A DNA stretch of 64,000 nt from Gemmatimonadaceae bacterium. Lineage in GTDB: Bacteria > Gemmatimonadota > Gemmatimonadetes > Gemmatimonadales > Gemmatimonadaceae. The DNA lies in assembly GCA_013697785.1 (NCBI GenBank), contig JACCWE010000014.1, positions 1 to 64,000 of the forward strand, written 5' to 3'. Position numbers and translations under genes: made by a program. Positions 30,436 through 39,928 of this stretch are shown piece by piece; the first letter of the stretch is position 1; each line of letters begins with the position of its first letter. The notes under the pieces are model-generated. The model made no database searches. It was given only the letters and a program-made list of their open reading frames with translations, and was not told the origin of the DNA.

Positions 30436-31074
30436 ATGCTCGACGTCCCGCGCATCCACGCCGTCACCGACGACTTGATCATCGCGCACCCGGATTTCAC
30501 CACGCGCGCGCGCGGCGTGATGCACGCGCTCGGCCCGCGCGGTGCGGTGCATCTCCGCTCGCGATGGCTCACCGCCGCGCAGGTCTACGCGATAGCGCTC
30601 GCGCTCGGCGACGCGCAGGAGAGCACAGGCTGCTGGCTCGTCGTGAATGAGCGACTCGACGTCGCGCTCGCCGCGCGGACGCACGGGGCGCAGCTCACCA
30701 CGAAGTCACTCACCGTCGCCGACGCGCGCATTGTCGCGAGCGAGCTCCCGCTCGGCGCGAGCGTGCACGGCGCGCTCGAGGCGCTCGGGGCCGAGCGCGA
30801 TGGCGCGGACTGGGTGGTGGCCGGCCACGTCTTTTCGACGGCCTCTCATGCAGGAGAGCCAGGGCGCGGCGCCGAGCTCGTTGCGGCCGTCGTCGAGCGC
30901 ACGACGCTCCCCTGCATCGCGATCGGCGGCATCCGTCCGGAGAACGTTGGAACGCTCCGTGACGCCGGGGCGTGGGGCGTCGCCGCGATCACCGGAATCT
31001 GGGGTGCGGCGTCTGCGGAAGCCGCCGCTACCGACTATCTTTCCCACTATGATGGAGCGCGCGGTCAGTCCTGA
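30436..31074 (+). CDS. ThiE/TenI-like thiamine phosphate synthase or thiazole tautomerase
   Basis: IHAVTDDLIIAHPDF...GAVHLRSRWLTAAQVYAIA...LVVNERLDVALAARTHGAQLTTKSL...WVVAGHVFSTASHAGEPGRG...IAIGGIRPENVGTLRDAGAWGVAAITGIW. Confidence 0.82.
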   Translation: MLDVPRIHAVTDDLIIAHPDFTTRARGVMHALGPRGAVHLRSRWLTAAQVYAIALALGDAQESTGCWLVVNERLDVALAARTHGAQLTTKSLTVADARIVASELPLGASVHGALEALGAERDGADWVVAGHVFSTASHAGEPGRGAELVAAVVERTTLPCIAIGGIRPENVGTLRDAGAWGVAAITGIWGAASAEAAATDYLSHYDGARGQS

Positions 31075-31282
31075 TGGTGTGATCCCCGTCGTGAATGGCG
31101 AGGAACGCACGGTCGCGGCCGGCAGCACCATCGGCGACCTGCTGCGAGAGCTGTCCGTGAGCGCGGACGCGGTCGTCGTCGAGCACAACCGCGAGATCGT
31201 TCGCGATCGCACGCGTCTCGACAGCATGGTGCTCGCCACGGGCGACTCGGTGGAGATCGTCCATTTCGTGGGTGGCGGATGA
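31049..31282 (+). CDS. thiS: Thiamine biosynthesis sulfur-carrier protein ThiS
   Basis: VIPVVNGEERTVAAGSTIGDLLRELSVSADAVVVEHNREIVRD...GDSVEIVHFVGGG (GG terminus). Confidence 0.93.
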   Translation: MMERAVSPDGVIPVVNGEERTVAAGSTIGDLLRELSVSADAVVVEHNREIVRDRTRLDSMVLATGDSVEIVHFVGGG

Positions 31283-32082
31283 CCGAATCCACGATGCTCG
31301 CCGCAGCTACCGACACACCGTTCGTGATCGCAGGGCGCACGCTGCGCTCGCGGCTCATGGTCGGCACGGGCAAGTACAAGTCGCCCAACGAGATGGTCCG
31401 AGCGATCGACGCGTCGGGTGCCGAGGTGGTGACGGTCGCGGTGCGTCGCGTGAATCTCAATCGCGATACCGACGATGGCGTGCTCCCGCATCTCGATCCG
31501 TCGCGCTACTTCCTCCTCTCGAACACCGCGGGCTGCTACAACGCCGCCGACGCCGTGCGCTATGCGCGGCTCGCGCGCGCCGCGGGGTTCAACGAGTGGG
31601 TGAAGCTCGAGGTCATCGGCGATCAGGATACGCTTCTGCCCGATACCGCCGCGTTGCTCGAGGCCACCAGGACCCTCGTCGCCGATGGCTTCGTCGTGCT
31701 CGCCTACACGAACGACGATCTCATCACGGCGCTCCGCCTCGAGGATGCCGGAGCGGCCGCAGTGATGCCGCTGGCCTCTCCGATCGGCTCCGGCCTCGGC
31801 GTGCTCAATCCGTATTCGATCCGAACGATCAAGCATCGGCTCTCGGTGCCTGTGATCGTCGATGCCGGCGTCGGCACGGCGAGCGATGCGTGCATCACGA
31901 TGGAGCAGGGCGTCGACGGAATTTTGATGAATACTGCACTCGCCGCGGCCGGCGATCCCGTGCGCATGGCGCATGCGATGCGGCTCGCTGTCGACGCGGG
32001 GCGGCAGGCGCATCTCGCCGGCCGTATGCCGCGGCGCGAGGTCGCCGTGCCGTCGTCGCCGAGCGTGGGGATGCTCGAATGA
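31279..32082 (+). CDS. thiG: Thiazole synthase
   Basis: RLMVGTGKYKSPNEMVRAIDASGAEVVTVAVRRVN...VKLEVIGD...VMPLASPIGSGLGVLNP...VIVDAGVGTASDA. Confidence 0.97.
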   Translation: MTESTMLAAATDTPFVIAGRTLRSRLMVGTGKYKSPNEMVRAIDASGAEVVTVAVRRVNLNRDTDDGVLPHLDPSRYFLLSNTAGCYNAADAVRYARLARAAGFNEWVKLEVIGDQDTLLPDTAALLEATRTLVADGFVVLAYTNDDLITALRLEDAGAAAVMPLASPIGSGLGVLNPYSIRTIKHRLSVPVIVDAGVGTASDACITMEQGVDGILMNTALAAAGDPVRMAHAMRLAVDAGRQAHLAGRMPRREVAVPSSPSVGMLE

Positions 32083-33425
32083 CCGACCGTCCGCCGACAC
32101 TCGTCCGCCCCGTCGCAGGCGTCACCGATTCGCGACGGATCGCTGCCGATCTGTGTGCCGATCTTCGACGCGGTCAGCTGCTCGACGTCGCCTTCGATCT
32201 GCGCATCGGTCCGCTCGACGCGCGCGATCGCCGGTGGACGCAGGAGCTCGTTTACGGGATGCTGCGGAAGCGGAGCATTCTCGATGCGTATCTGAGTGAG
32301 CGCGTGAAGGGTGGGCTCGTGCGCCTCGATCCCGATCTCGGCGACCTGTTGCGACTCGGCGCCTATCAGCTGCTCTCGATGCGCAGCGTGCCGGCGTACG
32401 CGGCGATTGCGCAGACGGTGGAGCTCGCGAAGCAGCGTCACGGCATCGGCGCGAGCAAGCTGGCGAACGCGGTGCTCCGCCGCGTCGACCGCGAGCGCGA
32501 CGCACTCGTGCTTCCGACGCTCACCGATCCCGTCGATGCACTCGCGCTCAACCACTCACATCCGCGCTGGCTCGTCGCGCGTTGGGTGGCGCGGTGGGGC
32601 GCTTCGGAGACGGAGCAGCTGCTCATTGCGAACAACACCGAGCCGTCGATCGTACTGCGGCCGTACGGGATCGTGCGCGAGCAGCTCGAAACGATGCTCG
32701 AGGACGCGGGCGTCGATGTGTCGGAAAGCCCGCTCGTGCGCGACAGCATCCAGCTGCCGCATGGAGTTTCACTCACGGAGCTCGGCGCCTTTCGCAAAGG
32801 GCTCTTCTTCGTGCAGGACCCTGCGTCGACGCTCGTCACGCAGTACGCCGACCTCTCGCTCGGCGCGCGAGTCGCCGATCTCTGTGCGGCGCCCGGCGGC
32901 AAGACGCTCGAGCTCTCGCGCACCGCTTCGATGGTCGTCGCCGGCGATCGCAATCTGCACCGCACGCAGCGGCTGATCGAGAATCTGCGCCGCGTCGAGG
33001 CGCGCAACATCTCGTCGGTCGTGATGGATGCGCGCCAACCCGCGGTACGTGAGCTGGACGCCGTGCTCATCGACGTCCCCTGCACCGGCACGGGGACGTT
33101 GCGCCGGCATCCCGATGCGCGGTGGCGGCTTCGCATCTCGGACCTCGCGGTGATGGCCGCGTTGCAGCGCAGCATCCTGCGCGCTGCGGCCGCGGTCGTC
33201 AGGCCGGGTGGGCTCCTCATCTACAGCACCTGCTCCCTCGAGCCAGAGGAGAACGACGCGCAGATCGAAAGCTTCCTCGCCGAGCGAGGTGACTGGCAGC
33301 TCGAGCCGCCGGCGGAGGGGGTCGTTCCCGCGAGCGTCCTCGATGCCGGACGGCTTCGCGTGCTTCCACAGCGCAGCGGTGTGGATGGGGCATTCGCGGC
33401 GAGACTTCGGAGGGTGGGCGGGTGA
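32079..33425 (+). CDS. rsmB: 16S rRNA (cytosine(967)-C(5))-methyltransferase
   Basis: MTDRPPTLVRPVAGVTDSRRIAADLCADL (NusB-like N-term) ... VADLCAAPGGKTLELS, DVPCTGTGTLRRHPDARWR, YSTCSLEPEEN. Confidence 0.95.
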   Translation: MTDRPPTLVRPVAGVTDSRRIAADLCADLRRGQLLDVAFDLRIGPLDARDRRWTQELVYGMLRKRSILDAYLSERVKGGLVRLDPDLGDLLRLGAYQLLSMRSVPAYAAIAQTVELAKQRHGIGASKLANAVLRRVDRERDALVLPTLTDPVDALALNHSHPRWLVARWVARWGASETEQLLIANNTEPSIVLRPYGIVREQLETMLEDAGVDVSESPLVRDSIQLPHGVSLTELGAFRKGLFFVQDPASTLVTQYADLSLGARVADLCAAPGGKTLELSRTASMVVAGDRNLHRTQRLIENLRRVEARNISSVVMDARQPAVRELDAVLIDVPCTGTGTLRRHPDARWRLRISDLAVMAALQRSILRAAAAVVRPGGLLIYSTCSLEPEENDAQIESFLAERGDWQLEPPAEGVVPASVLDAGRLRVLPQRSGVDGAFAARLRRVGG

Positions 33426-34162
33426 CGCTTCGCGGCTCCGCACGCCGCTCGATTCCATATCTCGTCGCCATCATGAGCGGATTTCTCTTCGCTTACCTGA
33501 TCGTCGCCTTCTTCATCTTCCCGGCGCATCTGGTCACGAGCGACACGAAGGTCCCGAACGTCGTTGGACAAACGTTCGAGAATGCATCGGCGCAGCTGCA
33601 GAAGCTGGGCTTCAAGCCGCAGAAGGGTGAGCTGCGCTTCACGGCGGGATCAGCGTCGGGGCAGGTGCTCGGACAGAATCCGCTTCCGGATGCGGTGATG
33701 CCATCGGGGACGAAGGTCGTGCTCGATCTCAGCCAGGGGCAGCGCACGACGAGCGTGCCGCAGCTCGTTGGTCTCTCGCGTCAGGCGGCCGAGCTCGCGC
33801 TGCAGAACGCGGGACTCGAGTCGGGAGATGTGACGCAGCGCGAGAGTCCGTCGCCGCGCGGACAGGTGCTCTCATCGTCGCCTGCGGGCGGAGAGAAGAC
33901 GCCGCTTCCATCGGAGGTGGCGTTCGTCGTGAGCGGTGGACCCGCGCAGCTCGCGATCCCCGACGTCACGGGGCAGACGTACGCGTCCGCCGCGCAGCTC
34001 CTGATGCAGGTCGGCTTTCGCGTCGCGCCCGCGGTGCCGGACACGCTCACGTCCGGCGCGCCCGAGGGGACGGTGACCGGGCAGGATCCCGCCGGCAACG
34101 AGCCCGCGCCGCCCGGAGTGACCGTGCGCCTGCGCGTCGCCACCGCGCCGAGAGAGCAATGA
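33422..34162 (+). CDS. Membrane-anchored protein with three PASTA domains
   Basis: N-terminal TM (YLVAIMSGFLFAYLIVAFFIFP); KVPNVVGQTFENASAQLQKLGF..., SVPQLVGLSRQAAELALQNAGL..., AIPDVTGQTYASAAQLLMQVGF.... Confidence 0.93.
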   Translation: MTLRGSARRSIPYLVAIMSGFLFAYLIVAFFIFPAHLVTSDTKVPNVVGQTFENASAQLQKLGFKPQKGELRFTAGSASGQVLGQNPLPDAVMPSGTKVVLDLSQGQRTTSVPQLVGLSRQAAELALQNAGLESGDVTQRESPSPRGQVLSSSPAGGEKTPLPSEVAFVVSGGPAQLAIPDVTGQTYASAAQLLMQVGFRVAPAVPDTLTSGAPEGTVTGQDPAGNEPAPPGVTVRLRVATAPREQ

Positions 34163-34824
34163 GCTGTCGAATCGCGCCATCGATCCTGAGCGCGGACTTC
34201 GGGCAACTCGCGGACGACATCGCGCGCCTCGAAGCCGGCGGAGCCGACTGGATTCACATCGACGTGATGGATGGCCGCTTCGTGCCGAATTTGTCGTTCG
34301 GTGCGAAGGTCATCGAGACGGTCAGCAAGCTGACGAAGCTGCCGCTCGATGTGCATCTCATGGTCGTCGAGCCCGAGAACTTCTTCGACAGCTTCGCGAA
34401 AGCCGGCGCGAGCAATCTCACGATTCACGTAGAGGCTGCGCCGCATCTCCATCGCCAGCTCGCGCGCATTCGCGAGCTCGGCTGCGGTGCGGGCGTCGCG
34501 CTCAATCCGTCGACGCCGGTCGAGTCGGTGCGAGAGATCGCAGCCGATCTCGACGTGCTGCTCATCATGACGGTGAACCCCGGCTTCGGCGGCCAGTCGT
34601 TCATCGCGAGCTCGGCCGACAAGGTGCGCCGCGCGCGCGCGCTGCTCCGCGAGACGAAGAGCCACGCAGCGCTCGAGGTGGACGGCGGAATTAATCGCGA
34701 CACGATCATTCAGGTGTGGCGCGCGGGGGCGGATACCTTCGTCGCGGGGAACGCGGTATTCGCCGCGCACGATCCGATGCTCGAGATCGGAGCCCTGCGC
34801 GATCTGTGTACGGAGCGCGCGTGA
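34159..34824 (+). CDS. rpe: Ribulose-phosphate 3-epimerase
   Basis: IAPSILSADFGQLADDIARLEAGGADWIHIDVMDGRFVPNLSFG...MTVNPGFGGQSFI...LEVDGGINRDTI. Confidence 0.98.
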   Translation: MSCRIAPSILSADFGQLADDIARLEAGGADWIHIDVMDGRFVPNLSFGAKVIETVSKLTKLPLDVHLMVVEPENFFDSFAKAGASNLTIHVEAAPHLHRQLARIRELGCGAGVALNPSTPVESVREIAADLDVLLIMTVNPGFGGQSFIASSADKVRRARALLRETKSHAALEVDGGINRDTIIQVWRAGADTFVAGNAVFAAHDPMLEIGALRDLCTERA

Positions 34825-35372
34825 CCGCCCGGCAACAGTGGTCGATCGTCGCCGCCATCATCGTCCTGCTCGGCGGTGCGCTGTTCATCGCCTCGCGCGT
34901 GCTCGGCGCTCAGCTGTATCCGGTGTCCGTCGGTTCGAAGGCGCCGGATTTTCGCGCGAAGACCGTCGACTCGGTGCCGCGCTCGCAAACGCTCGCGGAC
35001 TACAAGGGGCAGGTCGTGCTTCTCAACGTGTGGGGAACGTTCTGTCTTCCCTGCCGCGACGAGATGCCCGCGATCGAAAAGCTGCACCAGGCGCTTGGCC
35101 CGCAGGGGCTCAAGGTCGTCGCGATCAGCATGGACGATCCGGGCTTCGAGCAGAAGATCCGGGACTTCGTGAGGGAGTACGGGCTGACCTTCCAGATCCT
35201 GTACGACCCCACGGGGAAGGTCGTGAACGACTACCAGACCACCGGTGTACCGGAGACGTTCGTGATCGCGCGTGATGGTGTCATCCGGAAGAAGGTCATC
35301 GGCGCATCGGACTGGAACAGCGCGGGCAATCGCGCGCTGATCGCTCAACTGCTCGCCGAGCGGGGGAAGTAG
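34821..35372 (+). CDS. TlpA/ResA-like membrane-anchored thioredoxin-fold protein
   Basis: GTG start; TM then VGSKAPDFRAKTV...KGQVVLLNVWGTFCLPCRDEMPAIEKLHQAL (CLPC active site). Confidence 0.93.
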   Translation: MTARQQWSIVAAIIVLLGGALFIASRVLGAQLYPVSVGSKAPDFRAKTVDSVPRSQTLADYKGQVVLLNVWGTFCLPCRDEMPAIEKLHQALGPQGLKVVAISMDDPGFEQKIRDFVREYGLTFQILYDPTGKVVNDYQTTGVPETFVIARDGVIRKKVIGASDWNSAGNRALIAQLLAERGK

Positions 35373-35373
35373 C

Positions 35374-35829
35374 GTGGCGCCTCAGCAGTCGTCCAGAATG
35401 ATCTCGTACAAGCGCCAGCTCAAGTCCGCGGTGTCCGAGCATCTCCCCGTGAAATTCTCCGCGCTCTTCTTCGCGATCGTGCTCTGGGTCATCGTGCGCT
35501 CCGAGGAGCCGTCGGAGGCGTGGATCGACGTGCATCTCGCGCTAACGCTCGACTCCTCGGTCACGATGGCGGCACAGCCGCCCGCGGTGCAGGCGCTGGT
35601 CTCCGGCCGCGGGCGCGAGCTGCTCAAGCTCTACAGCGCGTCGCCGCAGCTCCGCCGCTCCATCGGTGTCGACGATTCCGTGTTCGCCGTGCACCCCGCC
35701 GACGTGTTCACGTCGAACGAGGCGGACGTCAAGGTGCTCGACGTGCGCCCGCATCTCGTGCGACTTCCCCTTGCGCGCATTGCACCCGTCGCCGTGCGCC
35801 CCACCCGCGGCAACAAGATCGCGCCGTGA
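35374..35829 (+). CDS. YbbR/CdaR-like protein, one TM and short extracytoplasmic domain
   Basis: SEHLPVKFSALFFAIVLWVIVRSEEPSEAWIDVHLALTLDSSVTMAAQPPAVQALVSGRGRELLKLY resembles YbbR N-terminus. Confidence 0.6.
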   Translation: MAPQQSSRMISYKRQLKSAVSEHLPVKFSALFFAIVLWVIVRSEEPSEAWIDVHLALTLDSSVTMAAQPPAVQALVSGRGRELLKLYSASPQLRRSIGVDDSVFAVHPADVFTSNEADVKVLDVRPHLVRLPLARIAPVAVRPTRGNKIAP

Positions 35830-36866
35830 CGCGCGTGCTCGGCATCGAGACCTCGTGCGACGAGACGTCCGCTTCCGTGCTCGAGGGAAGCGGCAACGAC
35901 GTGCATCAGCGCTCGCTCGTGATTCTCTCGCAGGACATTCATCGCGTCTTCGGCGGCGTCGTTCCGGAGATCGCCTCTCGCGCGCATCTGACGAGTATCG
36001 TGCCGGTGGTCGAGCGCGCGCTGTCCGATGCGAGCGCGACGCTCGACGACATCGATCTCATCGCGGTGACGGAGGGTCCGGGACTCGTCGGTGCTCTGCT
36101 GGTCGGCGTCGCGTACGGAAAGGCACTCGGCTACGCGCGCGGAATCCCCGTGGTCGGCGTGCATCACATGGAAGGACATCTCTTCGCGACATCGCTGGAG
36201 CACGCGGATGCGGTGCCGCCGTTCATCGCGCTTCTGATCTCGGGCGGACACACGCTCCTGCTCGATGTCGCCGCCTGGGGCGACTATCGCGTGCTCGGCA
36301 CCACGCGTGATGACGCCGCAGGCGAGGCCTTCGACAAGATCGCCAAGCTGCTCGGCATGCCCTACCCCGGCGGTCCGCACATCGAGCGCGTTGCCGCGAC
36401 CGGCGATCCGAAGAGATTCCGCTTCAGTCGCCCGATGGTGCGCAGCAACGCGCGACCGGGCGACGGCGATTATTACGATCTCTCCTTCAGCGGCCTCAAG
36501 ACCGCGGTGCGGCTCGCGACGCAGAAGGTGGACGTCGAGGTCGAGCGTGCGAATCTCGCGCGCGGATTTCAGGATGCGCTGATCGACACGCTCGTCGAGA
36601 AGACGCTGCGCGCCGCGCGCGAGAACGGCCGCACGCGCGTCGTCCTGGGCGGCGGCGTCGCGTGCAACCGCACACTCGTTGCCCGGATGCGCGAACGGCT
36701 GGCGGAGGTTGGCGCAACCGTCTATGCTCCATCGGCGCGGCTCGCGACGGACAACGCCGCGATGATCGCACGTGCAGGGCTCTTCCGCTTCGAGGCTGGC
36801 GAGCGCGCAACCTCCGCGCTGTCCGCCGTCGCTTCACTTCCCATTCCCGGCTCACGTCCCGCATGA
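35826..36866 (+). CDS. tsaD: tRNA N6-adenosine threonylcarbamoyltransferase
   Basis: GTG start; VLGIETSCDETSASVLEG...GVHHMEGHLFA...LISGGHTLLLDV...LGGGVACNRTLVARM. Confidence 0.98.
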   Translation: MTRVLGIETSCDETSASVLEGSGNDVHQRSLVILSQDIHRVFGGVVPEIASRAHLTSIVPVVERALSDASATLDDIDLIAVTEGPGLVGALLVGVAYGKALGYARGIPVVGVHHMEGHLFATSLEHADAVPPFIALLISGGHTLLLDVAAWGDYRVLGTTRDDAAGEAFDKIAKLLGMPYPGGPHIERVAATGDPKRFRFSRPMVRSNARPGDGDYYDLSFSGLKTAVRLATQKVDVEVERANLARGFQDALIDTLVEKTLRAARENGRTRVVLGGGVACNRTLVARMRERLAEVGATVYAPSARLATDNAAMIARAGLFRFEAGERATSALSAVASLPIPGSRPA

Positions 36867-37687
36867 CGGTTCATCATCCATTCTCGTACAAGCTCGGGAT
36901 CTTCACCTTCACCGGCTTCGGGATCGCAGTGCTTCTCGCGTTCGCGATCGCGCAGGTGATTTCGCAACGCGAGCTCCAGCGCCGAGGGTACGATCCGGAG
37001 CCGATCGGCGATCTCGTCTTCGCTGCCGTGATTGGTGGGCTGCTCGGCGCGAAGATCTACTACGTGATTCTCGTGCACGACATCACGACGCTGTGGAGCC
37101 GGGGTGGCTTCGTCTTCTGGGGCGGACTGATCGGCGGCATCATCGCTGTGTTCGCCGTCATTCACCGGAAGCAGCTGAATGCGTGGCGCATCTCCGATGT
37201 CGCGGGTATCGGCATCGCGGCGGCGTATTCCATTGGCCGCACCGGGTGCTGGGCCGTCGGTGATGACTACGGGCGCCCGTGGATGTCGCGCTTCGCGGTG
37301 AGCTTTCCCGAGGGTGCGCCGCCGTCCACCGCTGCGAATCTCGCCGGCTTTCACTCGGCAATTCCGGCAGGCGTATCGCCGTCGACCGTCCTGTCGGTGT
37401 ATCCGACGCAACTGCTCGAGGTGACGCTCGGCTTCATGATGTTCCTCGTCCTCTGGCGGCTGCGCGACCACAAGCACGCCGAGGGTTGGCTGTTGGGCGT
37501 GTACATGGTGCTCGCCGGTGTCGAGCGCTTCGCCGTCGAGTTTCTGCGCGCAAAGGACGATCGCTTCTTCGGCACCTTCACCATGGCGCAGCTGCTCGCG
37601 ATTCTCTTCATCGTCGCAGGCGTGATCGTCATGCGCATGCGCAACGATGTGCGGGGCTCGGCGCGCGGCATCTACGCCGTCGCGTGA
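36863..37687 (+). CDS. lgt: Prolipoprotein diacylglyceryl transferase
   Basis: MTVHHPFSYKLGIFTFTGFGIAVLLAF...GGFVFWGGLIGGIIAVF...YSIGRTGCWAVGDDYGRPW...YPTQLLE. Confidence 0.95.
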   Translation: MTVHHPFSYKLGIFTFTGFGIAVLLAFAIAQVISQRELQRRGYDPEPIGDLVFAAVIGGLLGAKIYYVILVHDITTLWSRGGFVFWGGLIGGIIAVFAVIHRKQLNAWRISDVAGIGIAAAYSIGRTGCWAVGDDYGRPWMSRFAVSFPEGAPPSTAANLAGFHSAIPAGVSPSTVLSVYPTQLLEVTLGFMMFLVLWRLRDHKHAEGWLLGVYMVLAGVERFAVEFLRAKDDRFFGTFTMAQLLAILFIVAGVIVMRMRNDVRGSARGIYAVA

Positions 37688-38136
37688 GCGTCGCCGGGCT
37701 GGTAGTGGCCGCGATGATGGCAACCGCATCGCTGCCGGCTCAAGGTTCCTCGAGTAGTGCGCGCGGCTGTCTCCTGCCTAACGAGAGGCTCGCGACCGCG
37801 CGCGACACGGCGGCATTCTGTGCGGAGGCGTTCGTCGAGCGCAACGGATACACGGAGCTGCCGGGAACGTCGGATCGCGAGATGATCGCCGTCGAGGCGC
37901 GCGACCGTGGGCGTACGCTCACGGATGCCGTCGAGGCGCGTCGTCGCACGATCGCGCGTGGCGCGGTGATCGTCTGCGAAGGACCGAATGGCTTCAGCGT
38001 GGTGTTTCACGTCTACGATCCCCTGGACTCGAAATCCGGGCACGTGGTGGTGATGGGCAGAGGGTACGACGAGATGCGCCTCCTCGCCGGCTTTACCAGA
38101 ACGGACGTTCTCGATCACGGATGCGTACGTCTTTAG
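37684..38136 (+). CDS. Hypothetical protein, probably exported
   Basis: GTG start overlapping lgt stop; hydrophobic N-terminus VSVAGLVVAAMMATASLPAQG; FCAEAFVERNGYTELPG; no family recognised. Confidence 0.6.
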   Translation: MSVAGLVVAAMMATASLPAQGSSSSARGCLLPNERLATARDTAAFCAEAFVERNGYTELPGTSDREMIAVEARDRGRTLTDAVEARRRTIARGAVIVCEGPNGFSVVFHVYDPLDSKSGHVVVMGRGYDEMRLLAGFTRTDVLDHGCVRL

Positions 38137-38164
38137 CGTCAGCAACTTCAACCCCGATCGACAC

Positions 38165-38638
38165 ATGATGGATCGCCGAAAGTTTCTCGCAGGCGCGCTC
38201 GTCGGCGCCGGTACGTTGATCGCACGCCGCGCATCCGCCGCAGTTCCCCTGCGCAGCGAGTCGGCGCGGCCGCCGGTGACGGTCTACAAGGATCCGTCGT
38301 GCGGCTGCTGCCGGGATTGGGTGACGCACATGGAGAAGAGCGGCTTCACCGTCACCGCGCACGATGACCGCGACATGGATGCGCTGAAGGATCACTACGG
38401 TGTGCCGAGCGGCGTGCGGTCGTGCCACACCGCGCTCGTGGGCAGCTACGTGATCGAGGGGCACGTGCCCGCCGCCGACGTCGACAGGCTGCTGAAGGAA
38501 CAGCCGAAAGTCGCGGGACTCGCGGTGCCGGGGATGGTGATGGGAAGCCCGGGCATGGAGGGCGGAATGTCGAAGCCGTACGCCGTAGTCGCCTTTCAGA
38601 AGACGGGGTCGACGACCACCTTCGCCTCGCACACATAG
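38165..38638 (+). CDS. DUF411 metal-binding-like protein with Tat-type signal
   Basis: MDRRKFLAGALVGAGTLIARRASA; VTVYKDPSCGCCRDWVTHMEKSGFTVTAHDD...GVPSGVRSCHTALVGSYVIEGHVPAADV. Confidence 0.92.
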   Translation: MMDRRKFLAGALVGAGTLIARRASAAVPLRSESARPPVTVYKDPSCGCCRDWVTHMEKSGFTVTAHDDRDMDALKDHYGVPSGVRSCHTALVGSYVIEGHVPAADVDRLLKEQPKVAGLAVPGMVMGSPGMEGGMSKPYAVVAFQKTGSTTTFASHT

Positions 38639-38641
38639 CGA

Positions 38642-39928
38642 GTGGCGCGTTACTGCATCATCGGCGCGGGCCCGTCGGGGCTCGCCGCCGCGCGCGCACT
38701 TTCAGAAGCAGGTCTTGGGTTCGACGTCTTCGAGCAGCACAGCGATGTCGGCGGGCTGTGGGATGCAAATCGCGCGACCACGCCTGTCTACGAGAGCGCG
38801 CACTTCATTTCGTCGCGCACGCAGTCGGCGTTCGACGATTTTCCGATGCCGGCCGACTACCCCGACTATCCGTCGTGGCAGCAGATTCTCGATTACATCC
38901 GGGCGTTCGCGGACAAGTATGAGCTGCGGAAGTTCATCCGCTTCGAAACGGCGGTGGTCAAGGCGCAGCCCGTCGGAATCGCCTGGGACGTCACGCTCTC
39001 TACCGGCGAGACGCTGCGCTACGATGGCGTAATCGCCGGGGTCGGCCACGACTGGGATCCGGTCATCCCCGAATATCCCGGCCACTTCAGCGGCCAGTCG
39101 TATCACACACTCGACTACCGCTCGGCCGCGGAGCTCGAGGGGAAGAAGGTGCTCGTCGTCGGTGCGGGGAATTCCGGCTGCGACATCGCGTGCGATGCGG
39201 CGGCGCGCGCGAGCCAGTCGTGGATCAGCATGCGACGCGGCTACTGGTTCCTCCCGAAGCACGTCTTCGGGCAGCCGACGGATGCCTTCTTCCATCACGG
39301 CCCACAGCTCCCGAATTGGCTCGCGCCTTCGATGCTCAGGATCCTGCTGCGCATCCTCGTCGGCGACGTGCGGCGCTTCGGCCTTCCGAAGCCGGATCAT
39401 GCGCCGCTGTCGACGCACCCGATCATGAACACCCAGCTGCTGCATCATCTCGCGCATGGCGACATCGCGGCCAAGCCCGACATCGCCGAGCTCCGCGGAC
39501 GCTCCGTGCGCTTTACCGATGGCAGCGAGATCGAGGCGGACGTGATTCTGTGGGCTACCGGCTTCACGCCGACGATTCCCTGCCTCGATGCGGGCGGCGT
39601 ACATCTGAGCGAGAGCGGCGAGGACTTCTACCTCAACATCTTCCCGCGCGACTATCCGACCCTCTACGTGCTCGGCTTCTTCGCAACGGCGGGCGCCGCG
39701 TACCCGATCCTGAGCAGGCAGTGCGCGCTGCTCACCTCCGTGCTTCGCGCTCGCGAAGCGAACGGCGCGTCGATCAAGGCATTCGATGAGATGCGCGTGA
39801 AGCCCCTCGCGTTGAACGGCGGGATGCGATACCTGAAGTCACCGCGCCACGCGTTCTACGTGCAGTTCGAATCGTATTTGAAGGAGCTCGATCGGGTCCG
39901 CACGCGGGTGGAGCGCGCCGCGCACTAG
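38642..39928 (+). CDS. Flavin-containing monooxygenase-like NAD(P)/FAD oxidoreductase
   Basis: CIIGAGPSGLAAARAL; FPGHFSGQSYHTLDYR-like motif (YPGHFSGQSYHTLDYRSA); VLVVGAGNSGCDIACD; WATGFTPTIP. Confidence 0.92.
   Translation: MARYCIIGAGPSGLAAARALSEAGLGFDVFEQHSDVGGLWDANRATTPVYESAHFISSRTQSAFDDFPMPADYPDYPSWQQILDYIRAFADKYELRKFIRFETAVVKAQPVGIAWDVTLSTGETLRYDGVIAGVGHDWDPVIPEYPGHFSGQSYHTLDYRSAAELEGKKVLVVGAGNSGCDIACDAAARASQSWISMRRGYWFLPKHVFGQPTDAFFHHGPQLPNWLAPSMLRILLRILVGDVRRFGLPKPDHAPLSTHPIMNTQLLHHLAHGDIAAKPDIAELRGRSVRFTDGSEIEADVILWATGFTPTIPCLDAGGVHLSESGEDFYLNIFPRDYPTLYVLGFFATAGAAYPILSRQCALLTSVLRAREANGASIKAFDEMRVKPLALNGGMRYLKSPRHAFYVQFESYLKELDRVRTRVERAAH

Noticed and set aside
30380-30436. TPP riboswitch upstream of the thiE/thiS/thiG block
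   Set aside because: Genes are fused to fmt with no leader space; no THI-box-like sequence seen.
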